Shown here: in pieces, positions 24,658 through 35,793 of the stretch | How positions within the stretch are numbered: position 1 is the stretch's first letter | How the letters are laid out: each line of letters opens with the position of its first letter | NCBI GenBank assembly: GCA_019247845.1 | Contig: JAFBAL010000057.1 | Location: 1-57,800, forward strand | Length of the DNA: 57,800 nt | Direction of reading: 5' to 3' | Origin: Alphaproteobacteria bacterium | Lineage (GTDB): Bacteria; Pseudomonadota; Alphaproteobacteria; Micropepsales; Micropepsaceae | The notes under the pieces: model-generated | What the model saw: only the letters and a program-made list of their open reading frames with translations | What the model was told of the DNA's origin: nothing | The model's database searches: none | Translations under genes and position numbers: made by a program

Positions 24658-25887
24658 GCGAGAACGCGAATCCGGCCGTGCCCGGGACGCAGGGCGGCAC
24701 CCAGACCTCGCGCCTGATCTCGCCGCGCATCGCCATCGGGCTGGTGATCGTCAGCATGCTTTCGCTGATCGCGTTCTTCGCGCTCTCGGCCTATGCGCCG
24801 GACCTGCGCACCGACACCGACGCCGACGCGCATGCGCTCTCCAAGACCGCGATCGGCTATGCGGGCCTGCGCGTGCTGCTGAACGAAGCGGGCATCGACA
24901 ACACGGTGGAGCGCAGCACGCCCGGCCGCGGCGGGCCGAGCCTCGTCGTCCTCACGCCGCCGCCGGGCGCCGATCCCAAGGGCGTGCTCGCCGCCGCCAT
25001 GCCCGACGAGAACGCGGGCCCGGCGCTGATCATCCTTCCCAAATGGTTCGCCTTGGCCGATCCGGAACGCTATGGCCGCGTGGTCAAAGGCTTCACGCTC
25101 GACGCCAAGATCCGCGAAGGCATGCTGAAGTCGCTGTCGGACAAGACGACGATCGCCGAACGGCGCGGCGAGAAGCCGCCCGGGCTGGTCTCGACGATAC
25201 CCTCGCTTTCGGTGCCCGACGGCCTCGGCAAGATCGACCGGCTGCAGACGATCTCGGGCGCCGACTGGGTGCCGATGATCAAGAGCGGCGACGGCGGCAT
25301 CGTGCTGGCCAAGCTGAACGGCGCAAGCGTCTACGTGCTCGCCGATCCCGACCTGATGAACAACCACGGCCTGAGCGACCTGCCGACCGCGGCGCTGGCC
25401 GTCGCCATCGTCAAGCGCCTGCGCAGCGGCAACGGCGCCATAGCCTTCGCTCTCGCGCTCAACGGCGCGGGCAGGACGCCGAGCCTGCTGCGCGAGATGT
25501 TCGCAGCCCCGTTCCTGGGCGCCACGCTCTGCGCCATCTTCGCGGCGATGCTGATCGGCTTCCACGCCGCGGTGCGCTTCGGCACGCCGCGAGGCCAGGG
25601 GCCCGTCTTCGCGCGCGGCAAGACGGCGCTGGTCTCCAACGCCGCCGACATGATCCGCATGCTGCATCGCGAGCCGAACATGGCACCGCGCTATGCGACG
25701 ACCACGCGCAACATCGCCGCCATGGCGCTGGGCATCCGCAGGCAGGACGCGGAAGGCTTCAAGGGGTTGGAGCGCGAGGACGAACCCGGTTTCGACGCGC
25801 TGATGACCGAGGCGCATTGGGTGAGCAGCCGAAGCGGCCTCATCGCCGTCGCGCGCAGGCTTTATGAATGGAGAGAGAGGATCATCC

Positions 25888-25898
<11 letters not shown>
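24654..25898 (+). CDS. DUF4350-type membrane protein
   Basis: 414 residues. A membrane helix near residues 28-48 ([21 protein letters not shown]), an extracytoplasmic DUF4350-like domain ([53 protein letters not shown]), a second helix ([21 protein letters not shown]), and a cytosolic tail. It overlaps DUF4129 by ATGA and the MoxR gene by 11 bases. In this conserved operon type the protein is assumed to be part of a membrane complex. Confidence 0.78.
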
Positions 25899-26844
<946 letters not shown>

Positions 26845-26880
26845 GGAACGACCAATGATGCACCCTGCCAAGGGCCGCCC

Positions 26881-28194
26881 GTGATCTATCCCACCCGCCG
26901 CGCCATCTTCCTGGCCGCGCTCGGCATCCCGCTGGCGCTGCTTCTGGCCGTCGTGGCGCCCCGGCTGTGGCTGGTGGGAGCGAGCTGGGTGGTCTTCGTG
27001 GTGGGGCTGATGCTGCTCGACGCCGTCGCGGCGGGCGGGCGCTCCAAGCTCAGCATCGTGCCGTTCCTTCCCAACGGCATGGCGGTCGGCCAGACGGCGC
27101 GCGCCAGCTTCGCGCTGCAGTTCGGCGGCGCGCTGGCGCCCCGGAGCGCGCAGGTCGCGCTCGACATCGGCCACCGCCTCGCGCTCAGCCCCGACCGCCG
27201 GGACGTCGCCATCGTCGGTCGTGCCGGCACCGCGGATTTCGCGGTCACCGTGCGCCGCCGCGGCCAGGGGACCTTCGAGCGGCTCTGGGTGCGCTGGCCC
27301 GGTCCCATCGGGCTGGCCTGGCTGCAGAAGACGCAAAGCCTCGACCGCACCATCCCGATCGTGCCGAACGTGCAGGCGGTGAAGGACGAAGCCTCGCGCC
27401 TGTTCCGCCGCGACATGCCCCTCGGCTTGCACATCCAGCAGAACGCCGCTCAGGGTTCGGAATTCCACGCGCTGCACACGTTCGAATCCGGCATGGACCG
27501 CCGCACCATCGACTGGAAGCAGTCGGCGCGCCACGGCCTTCTCCTCGCCAAGGAGTTCCAGGCCGAGCAGAACCAGCACATCGTCATGGTGCTCGACACC
27601 GGCCGCCTGATGAGCGAGCCCGTCGCCGGCCAGCCGCGCCTCGACCGCGCGCTGCAGACGATCCTCCTGATCGCCTATGTGGGCCTGAAGATCGGCGACC
27701 GCGTCGGCCTCTTCGCCTTCGACGAGAAGCCGCGGCTGCGCAGCGGCACGGTCGCGGGCCCCGCTGCGTTCGGTCACCTCCAGCATCTCGCCTCGGGCCT
27801 CGACTATTCCACCGCCGAGACCAACTTCACGCTCGGCCTGTCGCAGCTTTCGGCCGACCTCGACCACCGCTCGATCGTCGTCATCTTCACCGATTTCGTC
27901 GACACGACCAGCGCCGAGCTGATGCTGGAGAACATCGGCCGCCTGCTGCAGCGCCATCTCGTGCTGTTCGTCGTGTTCCGCGACGCCGAGCTCGAGGACA
28001 TGTCGCGCGCGCGCCCCTCGAGCCCCGAAGACGTCTCGCGCGCGGTGATCGCCGACGCGCTGCTGCGCGAGCGCGACATCGTTATCGAGCGGCTGCGCCG
28101 CAGGGGCGTGCACATCGTCGACGCGCCGCTGGAGCAGATGGGCATGGGCGTGCTCGAGGCCTATCTCGCCGCCAAGCGGCTCGACAGGGTGTGA
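26881..28194 (+). CDS. DUF58 / VWA-like protein, MoxR partner
   Basis: 437 residues. Two N-terminal membrane helices ([36 protein letters not shown]), a beta-rich region, then the DUF58 core ([34 protein letters not shown]) leading into a VWA-like strand [11 protein letters not shown] with a partial MIDAS. The GTG start at 26881 is preceded by AAGGG. Works with the MoxR ATPase upstream, probably at the cytoplasmic membrane. Confidence 0.9.
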   Translation: MIYPTRRAIFLAALGIPLALLLAVVAPRLWLVGASWVVFVVGLMLLDAVAAGGRSKLSIVPFLPNGMAVGQTARASFALQFGGALAPRSAQVALDIGHRLALSPDRRDVAIVGRAGTADFAVTVRRRGQGTFERLWVRWPGPIGLAWLQKTQSLDRTIPIVPNVQAVKDEASRLFRRDMPLGLHIQQNAAQGSEFHALHTFESGMDRRTIDWKQSARHGLLLAKEFQAEQNQHIVMVLDTGRLMSEPVAGQPRLDRALQTILLIAYVGLKIGDRVGLFAFDEKPRLRSGTVAGPAAFGHLQHLASGLDYSTAETNFTLGLSQLSADLDHRSIVVIFTDFVDTTSAELMLENIGRLLQRHLVLFVVFRDAELEDMSRARPSSPEDVSRAVIADALLRERDIVIERLRRRGVHIVDAPLEQMGMGVLEAYLAAKRLDRV

Positions 28195-28202
28195 GGCTTC
28201 AG

Positions 28203-29186
28203 ATGAGCGACATCCTGAAGAGCCGCCGCTTCCGCCTCGAACGCGAGGCCGATTGGAAGCGCCTGGAGGACCTGCTCAACCGCTTCGAGAAGGGACGCGG
28301 CAGCGGGCTCAGCGACGACGAGGTGATCGCCATCCCGGTGCTGTATCGCGCCACCCTTTCCTCGCTGTCGATGGCGCGCGCGATCTCGCTCGACCACAGC
28401 CTGGTCTCCTATCTCGAAGGGCTGTCGACGCGCGCCTATTTCTGCGTCTACGGCGCGCGCACGACCGTGACCGAACGGCTGGCGCGCTTCTTCGCGCGCG
28501 ACTGGCGCGACGCGGTGCAGGCGCTTTGGATCGAGACGGTCGTCTCGGCAGTGACCACCGCGCTCGGCGCCGTCGTGGCCTATGTCCTGGTGCGCCGGTC
28601 GCCGGCCTGGTACGGCGCCTTCGTGCCGGAAGGCCTGGCCTCGGGGCGCAATCCCGGCGCCTCGACGGCGTCGCTGCAGGAGACCTTGCACGGCCATCAC
28701 GTCGACGGGCTGTCGGTGCTGGCGACGTTCCTGTTCACGCACAATTCGCAGATCGCGCTGCTCGCCTTCGCGCTGGGCTTCGCCTGCTGCCTGCCGAGCG
28801 CGTTCCTGATGATCTATCAGGGGCTGATGCTGGGCGCGTTCATTGCGTTGTTCTCCAGCCATGGGCTGGGCGTCGAGTTCGGCGGCTGGGTGTCGATCCA
28901 CGGCACGACGGAGCTGTTCGCCGTGACGCTCGCGGGCGCGGCCGGATTCCACATCGGCTGGAACCTGGCCTTCCCCGGCGCGCAGAGCCGCATGGACGCG
29001 CTGGTCTCGGCCGGACGGCGCGCGGCGCTGGTGATGGCCGGCGTCGTGCTGATGCTCGCGGTGGCGGGCCTGCTCGAAGGCTTCGCGCGCCAGCTGATCG
29101 AGAACACCTGGATCCGCTACGGCGTCGGTCTCTCCATGCTCGCCGGCTGGTTGACCTACTTCTATTTTCCGGTGAAGGACGAATGA
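28203..29186 (+). CDS. SpoIIM-family (stage II sporulation M-like) membrane protein
   Basis: 327 residues: an N-terminal soluble helix-rich segment ([20 protein letters not shown]) and then five or six membrane helices including [38 protein letters not shown] and [18 protein letters not shown]. The FTHNSQIA and HGTTEL signatures are typical of SpoIIM/DUF95 proteins. Non-sporulating bacteria carry it in MoxR operons, where it may be a channel or scaffold. Confidence 0.88.
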   Translation: MSDILKSRRFRLEREADWKRLEDLLNRFEKGRGSGLSDDEVIAIPVLYRATLSSLSMARAISLDHSLVSYLEGLSTRAYFCVYGARTTVTERLARFFARDWRDAVQALWIETVVSAVTTALGAVVAYVLVRRSPAWYGAFVPEGLASGRNPGASTASLQETLHGHHVDGLSVLATFLFTHNSQIALLAFALGFACCLPSAFLMIYQGLMLGAFIALFSSHGLGVEFGGWVSIHGTTELFAVTLAGAAGFHIGWNLAFPGAQSRMDALVSAGRRAALVMAGVVLMLAVAGLLEGFARQLIENTWIRYGVGLSMLAGWLTYFYFPVKDE

Positions 29187-30136
29187 GCACGCCGATGCGG
29201 CCGGGGCCCGCAAACGCGCCCCATAACGCACCCATGAGCGCGCACCTGAACCGGCCCGTGGGCGCGCAGCCCGCCGTCCGCCCCGCCGCCTATCTGCCGC
29301 CCGAGGGCCGCGTGCGCGAGCTGGTCACGCCCGAAGGCGTCGACCTGCGCCTGACGCTGGCCGAGGGCGGCGAGCGCGTGGCGGCATTCCTGCTCGACTG
29401 CGCCATCATCATCGGCGCCTTGATCGCGCTCTCGATCGCGGTGCTGCTGGTCGCCTTCGCGACCTCGTTCGCGCCGGGCGAGCTTCTGGTCGTGGTGTGG
29501 ATCATGGCCTCGTTCTTCCTGCGCAACTTCTATTTCATCGCCTTCGAGCTGACCCCGCGCGCCGCCACGCCGGGCAAGCGCGTGCTCGGCCTGCGCGTGG
29601 CGATGCGCAACGGCGGGCCGCTCACCGCCGAGGCGATCTTCTCGCGCAACGCCATGCGCGAGATCGAGCTGTTCCTGCCTTTGAGCCTGCTGGCCGCCGC
29701 GGGCGCGGGCGTCGACGGCTGGATCAACCTGATGGGTCTCGTCTGGTGCGCGGTGTTCGTGCTGTTCCCGCTGTTCAACAAGGACCGCCTGCGCGTCGGC
29801 GACCTGGTCGGCGGCACCTGGGTCGTGCGCGCGCCCAAGCGCGTGCTGGACGTCGATCTCTCGGGCGTCGAGAACACCGCCGTGGTCGCCTTCACGTCCG
29901 AGCAGCTCGACGTCTATGGCGTCAAGGAGCTGAACGTGCTGGAGGACGTGCTGCGCCGCAAGGACCCGGCGGTGATGCGCTCGGTCGCCGAGCGCATCCG
30001 CGGCAAGATCGGGATGCGCGACACCGGCATCCGCGACCTCGAATTCCTCCAGGCCTATTACACCGGGCTGCGCGGGCACCTCGAGACGCGCCTGCTGTTC
30101 GGCCGCAGGCGCCGCGACAAGTACGACGCGCCGTAG
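29183..30136 (+). CDS. RDD-family membrane protein with C-terminal extension
   Basis: 317 residues. A proline-rich start, then the RDD domain: GERVAAFLLDCAIIIGALIA, a second helix, the signature ATPGKRVLGLRV, and helices ending near residue 205 (LVWCAVFVLFPLFNKDRLR, then GDLVGGTWVV). A soluble tail of about 100 residues follows (EQLDVYGVKELNVLEDVLRR) and is not part of RDD. It overlaps SpoIIM by ATGA and is the last gene of the operon. Confidence 0.88.
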   Translation: MSTPMRPGPANAPHNAPMSAHLNRPVGAQPAVRPAAYLPPEGRVRELVTPEGVDLRLTLAEGGERVAAFLLDCAIIIGALIALSIAVLLVAFATSFAPGELLVVVWIMASFFLRNFYFIAFELTPRAATPGKRVLGLRVAMRNGGPLTAEAIFSRNAMREIELFLPLSLLAAAGAGVDGWINLMGLVWCAVFVLFPLFNKDRLRVGDLVGGTWVVRAPKRVLDVDLSGVENTAVVAFTSEQLDVYGVKELNVLEDVLRRKDPAVMRSVAERIRGKIGMRDTGIRDLEFLQAYYTGLRGHLETRLLFGRRRRDKYDAP

Positions 30137-30141
30137 GGCCT

Positions 30142-30165
30142 GTTCGAACCCGGTCCTATTCGAAC
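30142..30165. repeat. inverted repeat at convergent gene ends
   Basis: GTTCGAA (30142-30148) and TTCGAAC (30159-30165) form a perfect 7-bp stem with a 10-base loop, spanning the stop of the minus-strand gene. No T-tract follows on either strand, so it is at best a weak terminator. Confidence 0.4.
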
Positions 30166-30968
30166 ACCGAGGCGAGCTGCTCCGGTCCCACGCCCTCTTT
30201 CGCCGTGCGCAGCTCGTAATAGGTCGAGGCGATCATGGTCGAGCCGAACAGGCTGGTGAAGATCGTGCCGATGCCGCTGATGAGGACGTAGAGGATCGAG
30301 ACCTGTCCGAACCCGCCGGCGCCGAGCCCGCCCGCACCGATCATCGTGACGCCCGCGACCAGCCCCACCGCCAGCCCGATCGCCCAGGCGATGAGGATGT
30401 AGATCACCAGCAGGCCGAAGATCGACCAGCGGAAACCGCTGGAGAGCTCCGCGCTGCGGCTGAAGGTGTCCATGATCGAGGTCTGCTCGGCGACGCGCAC
30501 CGGCGTCAGCACCGTCCACATGGTGAGCAGGATGAAGCCCGGCACGATCAGCAGGATGAATCCCAGCATCATGCCGAGGGTGGCGAGGAAGGTGATGATC
30601 GCCAGCGGGATCGCGTGGCGCAGGCCCGTCGCCAGGCATTCGCCGGGCGTGGCCTTGCGGCCGTTCAGCGACACGATCGTGCCGTGGGTCAGCGCCGCCG
30701 CAAGCAGGTTGGCGAAGATGTAGTAGATGAAGGCGCCGAGCACCGCCATGCCGAAGAAGCCGGTGAGCGAGCCCGACCCGCCGGGCTGGAAGACGGTGAA
30801 CATCTGCGTCGACTGCGACATGCTCCAATAGCGGAACGCGATGGTCGGCAGCGACGCCACCACCGCGAGCGTGAGGAAGGTGGCGGCGTTGCCCGTGATG
30901 ACGTCGAAAGCGCGGCTGAGCACGCGCCCGATCTCGAAGCTGCCGACGGTTGCGGTGCTGCTCGCCAT
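30156..30968 (-). CDS. polytopic membrane protein, glycerophosphodiesterase membrane-domain-like
   Basis: 270 residues, about six helices: ITGNAATFLTLAVVASLPTIAF, FFGMAVLGAFIYYIFANLLAAAL, IITFLATLGMMLGFILLIVPGFI, FGLLVIYILIAWAIGLAVGLVA. The GFILLIVPGFILLTMW motif and the following TSIMDTFSRSAEL loop fit the non-catalytic membrane domain of the YciC/GDPD-membrane family. It has no phosphodiesterase domain. It is convergent with the MoxR operon; related operons often include such a protein, so a functional link is possible. Confidence 0.65.
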   Translation of the reverse strand: MASSTATVGSFEIGRVLSRAFDVITGNAATFLTLAVVASLPTIAFRYWSMSQSTQMFTVFQPGGSGSLTGFFGMAVLGAFIYYIFANLLAAALTHGTIVSLNGRKATPGECLATGLRHAIPLAIITFLATLGMMLGFILLIVPGFILLTMWTVLTPVRVAEQTSIMDTFSRSAELSSGFRWSIFGLLVIYILIAWAIGLAVGLVAGVTMIGAGGLGAGGFGQVSILYVLISGIGTIFTSLFGSTMIASTYYELRTAKEGVGPEQLASVFE

Positions 30969-31078
30969 GCGATCCCCCGACTCGGATATTCGTGTGGAGC
31001 CTATCCCAGCCGTAACGGAATGGACAGGCGGCCTCACGCCGCGTCCAGTAGAACGCCGTGAAACTTCTCGGGGCGGGC

Positions 31079-31213
31079 ATGTTCAAGGCATATCGGGACA
31101 GCGGCGAGCAACGGGCCAAGGATATCGGTGAATGGGCAAAGCTCGTCGCGCTCGTTCTGGCCATCGTCGGATTCGCGGGCGTTTACGTTCCCGATCTGAG
31201 AACCTGGTGGTGA
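31079..31213 (+). CDS. 44-residue single-span membrane peptide
   Basis: A small frame encoding a charged N-terminus (MFKAYRDSGEQRAKDIGEW), one hydrophobic span (LVALVLAIVGFAGVYV) and PDLRTWW. Its TGA overlaps the next ATG (TGATG), which supports real, coupled translation. An in-frame GTG at 31058 could add seven residues. No family recognised. Membrane-peptide/partner pairs include toxins and small regulators, but there is no direct evidence for either. Confidence 0.45.
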   Translation: MFKAYRDSGEQRAKDIGEWAKLVALVLAIVGFAGVYVPDLRTWW

Positions 31214-31422
31214 TGGCCGGCTCGTTGTGGTCGTTGATAGGGGATATCGTCGTCACATTGCCCGACAAGGATGGTGATCCTGTCAATGGACGCGCGACAC
31301 CGAGCAACACAAGCACGCTGCGTGTATCGATCAAGGACGCCGGCGTTTGCCTATATGTCGACGACGTGAACATTCACGAGGGAACGGTCTGGATGAAGGC
31401 AACGCGCGCGGCCTGCCACTGA
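31213..31422 (+). CDS. 69-residue hypothetical protein coupled to the 44-aa peptide
   Basis: Begins MAGSLWSLIGDIVVTLPDKD and continues with a strand-rich stretch (TLRVSIKDAGVCLYVDDVNI) ending WMKATRAACH. It starts in the TGATG overlap with the small membrane peptide. Third-position GC is visibly lower than in the neighbouring genes, which may mean recent acquisition. No family recognised. Confidence 0.42.
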   Translation: MAGSLWSLIGDIVVTLPDKDGDPVNGRATPSNTSTLRVSIKDAGVCLYVDDVNIHEGTVWMKATRAACH

Positions 31423-31427
31423 GGCGT

Positions 31428-31835
31428 TCAGCGCTCCGCCGCCTCGCCGTCCGGACTCGCGATCACCACCACATAGCCGTCGGGATCGCGCAGCCAGATC
31501 TCGCGGTGCTGCGGCGCCGGGTTGACGTGAGGCTCCTCGACGATCTCGGCGCCCAGACCGCGGACGCGCGCCACCGCGGCGTCGAAGTCGCCGACGACGA
31601 ACCACAGCAGCACGCCGTGCCCGACCGGCGCCTTATGCGCATCGACGAGGTTGGGATGCTCCTCCGCGTCCCAGGCATGCAGCTGAAGCACGAGCCGGCC
31701 GTCGCACGAGATGCGGTCGTAGACGTCGCGATGGCTGTGGTCGGGAAGCGAATCGGCGCCGAGCAGCTCCCCATACCAGCGGCTGCTGGCTCTGACGTTT
31801 CGCACGGCGATGAGGGTTTGAGACTCGACGGCCAT
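31428..31835 (-). CDS. VOC-family (glyoxalase/bleomycin-resistance-like) protein
   Basis: 135 residues with the paired beta-alpha-beta-beta-beta units: LIAVRNVRASSRWYGELLGA at the start, LVLQLHAWD, GVLLWFVVGDFDAAVARVRGLGA, and HREIWLRDPDGYVVVIASPD. His and Glu positions suit a metal site, but the substrate cannot be inferred. The ATG at 31835 is used; an upstream in-frame ATG at 31859 would run into the tRNA gene. Confidence 0.85.
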   Translation of the reverse strand: MAVESQTLIAVRNVRASSRWYGELLGADSLPDHSHRDVYDRISCDGRLVLQLHAWDAEEHPNLVDAHKAPVGHGVLLWFVVGDFDAAVARVRGLGAEIVEEPHVNPAPQHREIWLRDPDGYVVVIASPDGEAAER

Positions 31836-31858
31836 AGCGGCGTAAGCCTTTGAAAACA

Positions 31859-31936
31859 TGGTCGGAGCGGCGGGATTTGAACCCACGACCCCCAGTCCCC
31901 CAGACTGGTGCGCTAACCAGGCTGCGCCACGCTCCG
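31859..31936 (-). tRNA. tRNA-Pro (anticodon GGG)
   Basis: On the minus strand a 7-bp acceptor stem CGGAGCG/CGCTCCG, the anticodon arm CCAGT-CTGGGGG-ACTGG (anticodon GGG), the T-loop GGTTCAAATCC and an encoded CCA end (31859-31861) are all present. 78 nt including CCA. Confidence 0.96.
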
Positions 31937-32001
31937 TCCCAAGAAGGCGAGCCTTATAGGCGCCCTTCCCGGCCTCCGCAAACCCAAATACAAGGGTTCC
32001 C

Positions 32002-32784
32002 ATGAAGCTCGCCACCTGGAACGTCAACTCGATCAAGGTCCGCCAGGAGGCGGCGCTCGCCTGGCTGAAACAGGCCGCGCCCGACGTCGTGGTGCTGCAG
32101 GAAATCAAGTGCCAGGACGACGGCTTCCCGCGCGCGCCCTTCGAGGAGCTCGGCTACAACTGCGCCGTCCACGGCCAGAAGACCTATAACGGCGTCGCCA
32201 TCCTCTCCAAGCGGCCGCTGGAGGACGTGACGCCCCGGCTCAAGGGCAACGACGCCGACGACCATTCCCGCTATATCGAGGCCGTGGTGCCCGGGACCAA
32301 GGGCGCGATCCGCGTCGCCTCGATCTATGCGCCCAACGGCAATCCCATCGGCACCGAGAAGTTCGCCTACAAGCTCGCCTGGCTCGAGCGGCTGGCGGTG
32401 CATGCCAGGGATCTGCTCGCGCTGGAAGAGCCCATCGCGCTGATGGGCGACTACAACGTGATCCCCACGCCCGACGACGTGTGGAACCCCAAGGCCTGGC
32501 TCGGCGACGCCCTGTTCCAGCCGGAGTCGCGCGCGGCGTTGCGCAAGCTCGAGAACCTGGGCCTGACCGACGCCTTCCGTGCCTGCCACGCCGAGACGCA
32601 TCAGTACAGCTTCTGGGACTACCAGGCCGGCGCCTGGCAGAAGGACCACGGCATCCGCATCGACCACATCCTGTTGTCGCCGCAGGCGGCGGACAGGCTG
32701 AAAGGCTCGGGCATCGACAAGCAGATGCGTGCCGGCGACAAGCCGTCGGATCACGTGCCCGTGTGGTGCGAGGTGGACATATGA
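32002..32784 (+). CDS. xthA: exodeoxyribonuclease III
   Basis: 260 residues with every ExoIII/AP-endonuclease motif: MKLATWNVNSIKVRQ, VVLQEIKCQDD, SIYAPNGNP, LMGDYNVIPTPDDVW, YSFWDYQAGAWQKDHGIRID and the catalytic SDHVPVWCEV. It repairs abasic sites and trims 3' ends in the cytosol. Its stop overlaps the start of the first HAF-repeat gene by ATGA, so this housekeeping gene is translationally joined to a set of secreted proteins, which is unusual. Confidence 0.95.
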   Translation: MKLATWNVNSIKVRQEAALAWLKQAAPDVVVLQEIKCQDDGFPRAPFEELGYNCAVHGQKTYNGVAILSKRPLEDVTPRLKGNDADDHSRYIEAVVPGTKGAIRVASIYAPNGNPIGTEKFAYKLAWLERLAVHARDLLALEEPIALMGDYNVIPTPDDVWNPKAWLGDALFQPESRAALRKLENLGLTDAFRACHAETHQYSFWDYQAGAWQKDHGIRIDHILLSPQAADRLKGSGIDKQMRAGDKPSDHVPVWCEVDI

Positions 32785-33794
32785 AGGAACACCCGGTCGC
32801 GGCAGCGGCCTTTTTCGCGGCAACGGGCCTGTTCGCGGCAGCGGCCCTGTTCGCGGCGCCGGCTTGCGCGCACGCGGTCTACACCGTGTTCGACGTGCCC
32901 CAGGCGACGGCCACCTTCCCCGCCGCCATCAACAACACCAAGAGCGTGACCGGCGCCTATCGCGACGGTGCGGGCCGGCTCCACGGTTTCGTGCGCAACA
33001 ACAAGGGCCGGTTCTGGACCTTCGATCCCGACGGCTCGACCGAGACGCATCCCGTCGCGATCGACGACGACGGCGACGTCGCCGGCTGGTTCAAGCGCAA
33101 CGGCAAGACCTTCGCCTTCATGCGCTTCGCGGGCGGGCGGACTTTCATGCTGAAACCGCCGCCCGGCAAGATCGCCGCGGCCACGGCCATCGACAATGCG
33201 GGCGACGTCGCGGGAACGGTGATCGTGGCCGGCCGCTCGCAAGGCTTCCTGCGCGGCGCGACCGGCCTCTTCGCCGAGTTCGACGCGCCGGGCGCGCACG
33301 ACACCTTCCCGACGCATATGAACAACTCGGCCGCGATCGTGGGCTACAGCGCGGACGAGGACAATCCCGACCAGCATCACGGCTTCATCCGCGTCGACGC
33401 CGATACCCTCACAAGCTTCGACGTCGCGGGCGCCATCGCGACCGATCCCGCCTTCATCGGCGACGACGGCGCGGTCGCGGGCTCCTATGCCGACGCGGAC
33501 GGATTGGTGCACGGCTTCGTGCGCGCGCCGAACGGCGCGATCTCGACCTTCGACGTGCCGGGCGCCGCCTCGACCATGCCGGTGGGCATCGACGACCGCG
33601 GCGCGCTCTATGGAAGCTGGATCGCCCCCGACATGCACATCCACGGCTTCCAGCATCGCTCCGACGGCACGGTCATCAAGTTCGACGTGCCGGGCGCGAG
33701 CGACACGCTGGTCGACGCCGTGAACCTGCGGGGCGTCACCACGGGCCTTGCGACGCAATCCGGCGTCACGCATGGCTTCCTGAGGACACGATGA
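32781..33794 (+). CDS. secreted HAF-repeat protein 1
   Basis: 337 residues. A signal peptide (AAAAFFAATGLFAAAALFAAPACAHA, broken here by its long hydrophobic run) precedes about seven repeats of 40-45 residues built on HGF(V/I/L)R, FD-(V/P)-PGA, and I-N/D-D-x-G-x-V-A-G-x-Y. These match the extracellular HAF repeat family (TIGR02913 type, by pattern), thought to form beta-propellers. First of four tandem paralogues; overlaps xthA at the start and gene 2 at the end. Confidence 0.82.
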   Translation: MKEHPVAAAAFFAATGLFAAAALFAAPACAHAVYTVFDVPQATATFPAAINNTKSVTGAYRDGAGRLHGFVRNNKGRFWTFDPDGSTETHPVAIDDDGDVAGWFKRNGKTFAFMRFAGGRTFMLKPPPGKIAAATAIDNAGDVAGTVIVAGRSQGFLRGATGLFAEFDAPGAHDTFPTHMNNSAAIVGYSADEDNPDQHHGFIRVDADTLTSFDVAGAIATDPAFIGDDGAVAGSYADADGLVHGFVRAPNGAISTFDVPGAASTMPVGIDDRGALYGSWIAPDMHIHGFQHRSDGTVIKFDVPGASDTLVDAVNLRGVTTGLATQSGVTHGFLRTR

Positions 33795-34771
33795 TGCGCG
33801 CGGGCGTGCTCGGCACGACGCTTGCGCTCTGCGCCGCAAGCGCGGCGCTTGCGGATGCGCAATACGTCCCGTTCGACCCGGACGGATCGCTCTACACCAT
33901 GGCCGTGGCGATCAACGCGACGGGGCAAGCCACCGGCTACTATTCCGACGGATCGCGCGGCCACGGCTTCATCCGCGCCGGCAACGGCGTCTTCACGGTG
34001 TTCGATCCGCCGAAGTCCGTCGATACCAGGCCCGTCGCGATCAACGACGCCGGCGACGTGACCGGGTATTTCTACAAGCCCCGCGAACACTGGGAAGCCT
34101 TCCTGCGTACCGCCGACGGCACCATCACGGCGTTCAACGTCCACGGCTATCTCGGCGGGATGCCGGCCGACATCGCCTCGGACGGCACGATCGTCGGAAC
34201 GATGTGGCTGAGAAAAGAACTCTACAGCTTCCTGCGCCGGCCTGACGGCACAATCTCACTGATCAGGGGTGGGCGGGCGCCGGAGACCCATGCGACGAGC
34301 ATCAACGCCGACGGGACGATCGCCGGCTATATGGGATCGCGCGCAAGGCGCAGTCGGGCGTTCATCCGCGCACCCTCGGGCGCCTTCACGTTCTATCACC
34401 CGCCGGGATCGCTGTTCACCTGGAAGGTGAAGATCGACGACGACGGCGTCGTGGCCGGCACCTACTTTGACCTGGGCAGGGTCATGCATGCATTCGTTCG
34501 CGCCGCCGACGGCAAGATCGCGATCTTCACCATGCCCGGCGCCAGCAACACGAGAGGCATCGGCGTGGACGACCTCGGCGCGCTCTATGGCGGTTACGAC
34601 GATGCCCAGTACCATGCCCACGGCTTCGTGCATGGCTCCGACGGCGAAAACATTCCCTTCGACGTGCCCGGCGCCCAGGATACGCAGGTCAACGGGGTCA
34701 ACAAGAGCGGCGTGACGGTCGGGACCTTCATCCAGGACGGGCGCTATCACGGCTTCCTGCGCGCCCGCTGA
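33791..34771 (+). CDS. secreted HAF-repeat protein 2
   Basis: 326 residues: a signal peptide (MMRAGVLGTTLALCAASAALA), then repeats such as AINATGQATGYYSDGSRGHG, AINDAGDVTGYFY and GVDDLGALYGGYDDAQYHAHG, ending YHGFLRAR. The last four residues are nearly fixed among the paralogues (FLRTR/FLRAR). The start overlaps the gene 1 stop; a second ATG at 33794 is equally possible. Confidence 0.82.
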   Translation: MMRAGVLGTTLALCAASAALADAQYVPFDPDGSLYTMAVAINATGQATGYYSDGSRGHGFIRAGNGVFTVFDPPKSVDTRPVAINDAGDVTGYFYKPREHWEAFLRTADGTITAFNVHGYLGGMPADIASDGTIVGTMWLRKELYSFLRRPDGTISLIRGGRAPETHATSINADGTIAGYMGSRARRSRAFIRAPSGAFTFYHPPGSLFTWKVKIDDDGVVAGTYFDLGRVMHAFVRAADGKIAIFTMPGASNTRGIGVDDLGALYGGYDDAQYHAHGFVHGSDGENIPFDVPGAQDTQVNGVNKSGVTVGTFIQDGRYHGFLRAR

Positions 34772-34803
34772 ACTTGCTATCGTCGCCGGAACGGGAGGCT
34801 CCG

Positions 34804-35780
34804 ATGAGACGCACCGCTTTCGCCATCCTGCTCTGCATCACGAGCGCGGCCTCGGCGCATCCGACGGTCCATCCCTTCGATCCCGACGGCTCGATCGCCA
34901 CCTTCCCCACCGCGATCAGCGACAACAAGCACATCGCGGGCTACTTCGCCGACGCCGAGGGCACGGTGCACGGCTTCCTGCGCGACACCAATCGCGACAC
35001 CACGACGGTGTTCGATCCCGCGGGCTCGGGAGAAACCATTCCGTCCGCCGTGAACGACGCCGGAGAGGTGGCCGGCCATTTCGTCGATGCGGACGGCAAG
35101 ACGCACGGCTTCCTGCGCGACGCGGCGGGCGGCATCGTGGCGTTCGACGTCCGCCGCGGGACGGATACGAGCGCCGCGGCGATCAACGCATCCGGCGTGG
35201 TCGCGGGCTCGGTCACGCTGCGCGGACATTCGCGCGGCTTCATCCGCCAACCCGACGGTTCGGTCGTCGTGTTCGTGGTGCCCCATGCGCTGGGCGGAAC
35301 CCGGGCGACCGGCATCAACGACCCCGGCACCGTCGCGGGTTATTGGCAGGACAAACGTTCCTTTTATCATGGCTTTGTTCGCGCGGAGGACGGGACGATC
35401 ACGACCTTCGATGCTCCCGACGCGGCTCTGACCGTGCCGGTCCAGATCAACAACGACGGCGTGGTGACCGGGTCCATCATGGGCAACGACGAGGACATCC
35501 ACGCTTTCGTGCGCCAGGCGGACGGCACGGGCAGCAGCTTCGACGTGCCGCAGGGTTTCCAGACCTATGGCACCGGAACGGACGACCGCGGCAACCTTTA
35601 TGGCGAGTATGCCGACGCGTCGGGCCATTTCCACGGCTTCGTCCGGCACCACGGGGGCGACCTGACGCTGTTCGACGGGCCCGGCGCCGCCGAGACGACG
35701 GTCAGCGCCGCCGCCTTCCGCGGCCTCACCGTGGCGGGTTCGCGACCGACATGCTGCACGGCTATTACCGGACGCGCTGA
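34804..35780 (+). pseudogene. secreted HAF-repeat protein 3, one-base frameshift near the 3' end
   Basis: GGGAGG precedes the ATG at 34804; the signal peptide is MRRTAFAILLCITSAASA. Repeats run normally to GLTVAG (about 35738). There one base is missing: adding a T in GCGGGTTCGCG gives GFATDMLHGYYRTR and a stop at 35780. This is the expected family ending and gives 325 residues, matching the 320-337 of the paralogues. As written, the frame instead runs on into HAF gene 4 and gives a false 650-residue fusion. It may be a true mutation or a consensus error. Confidence 0.8.
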
Positions 35781-35793
35781 GGCGAAGACGACG

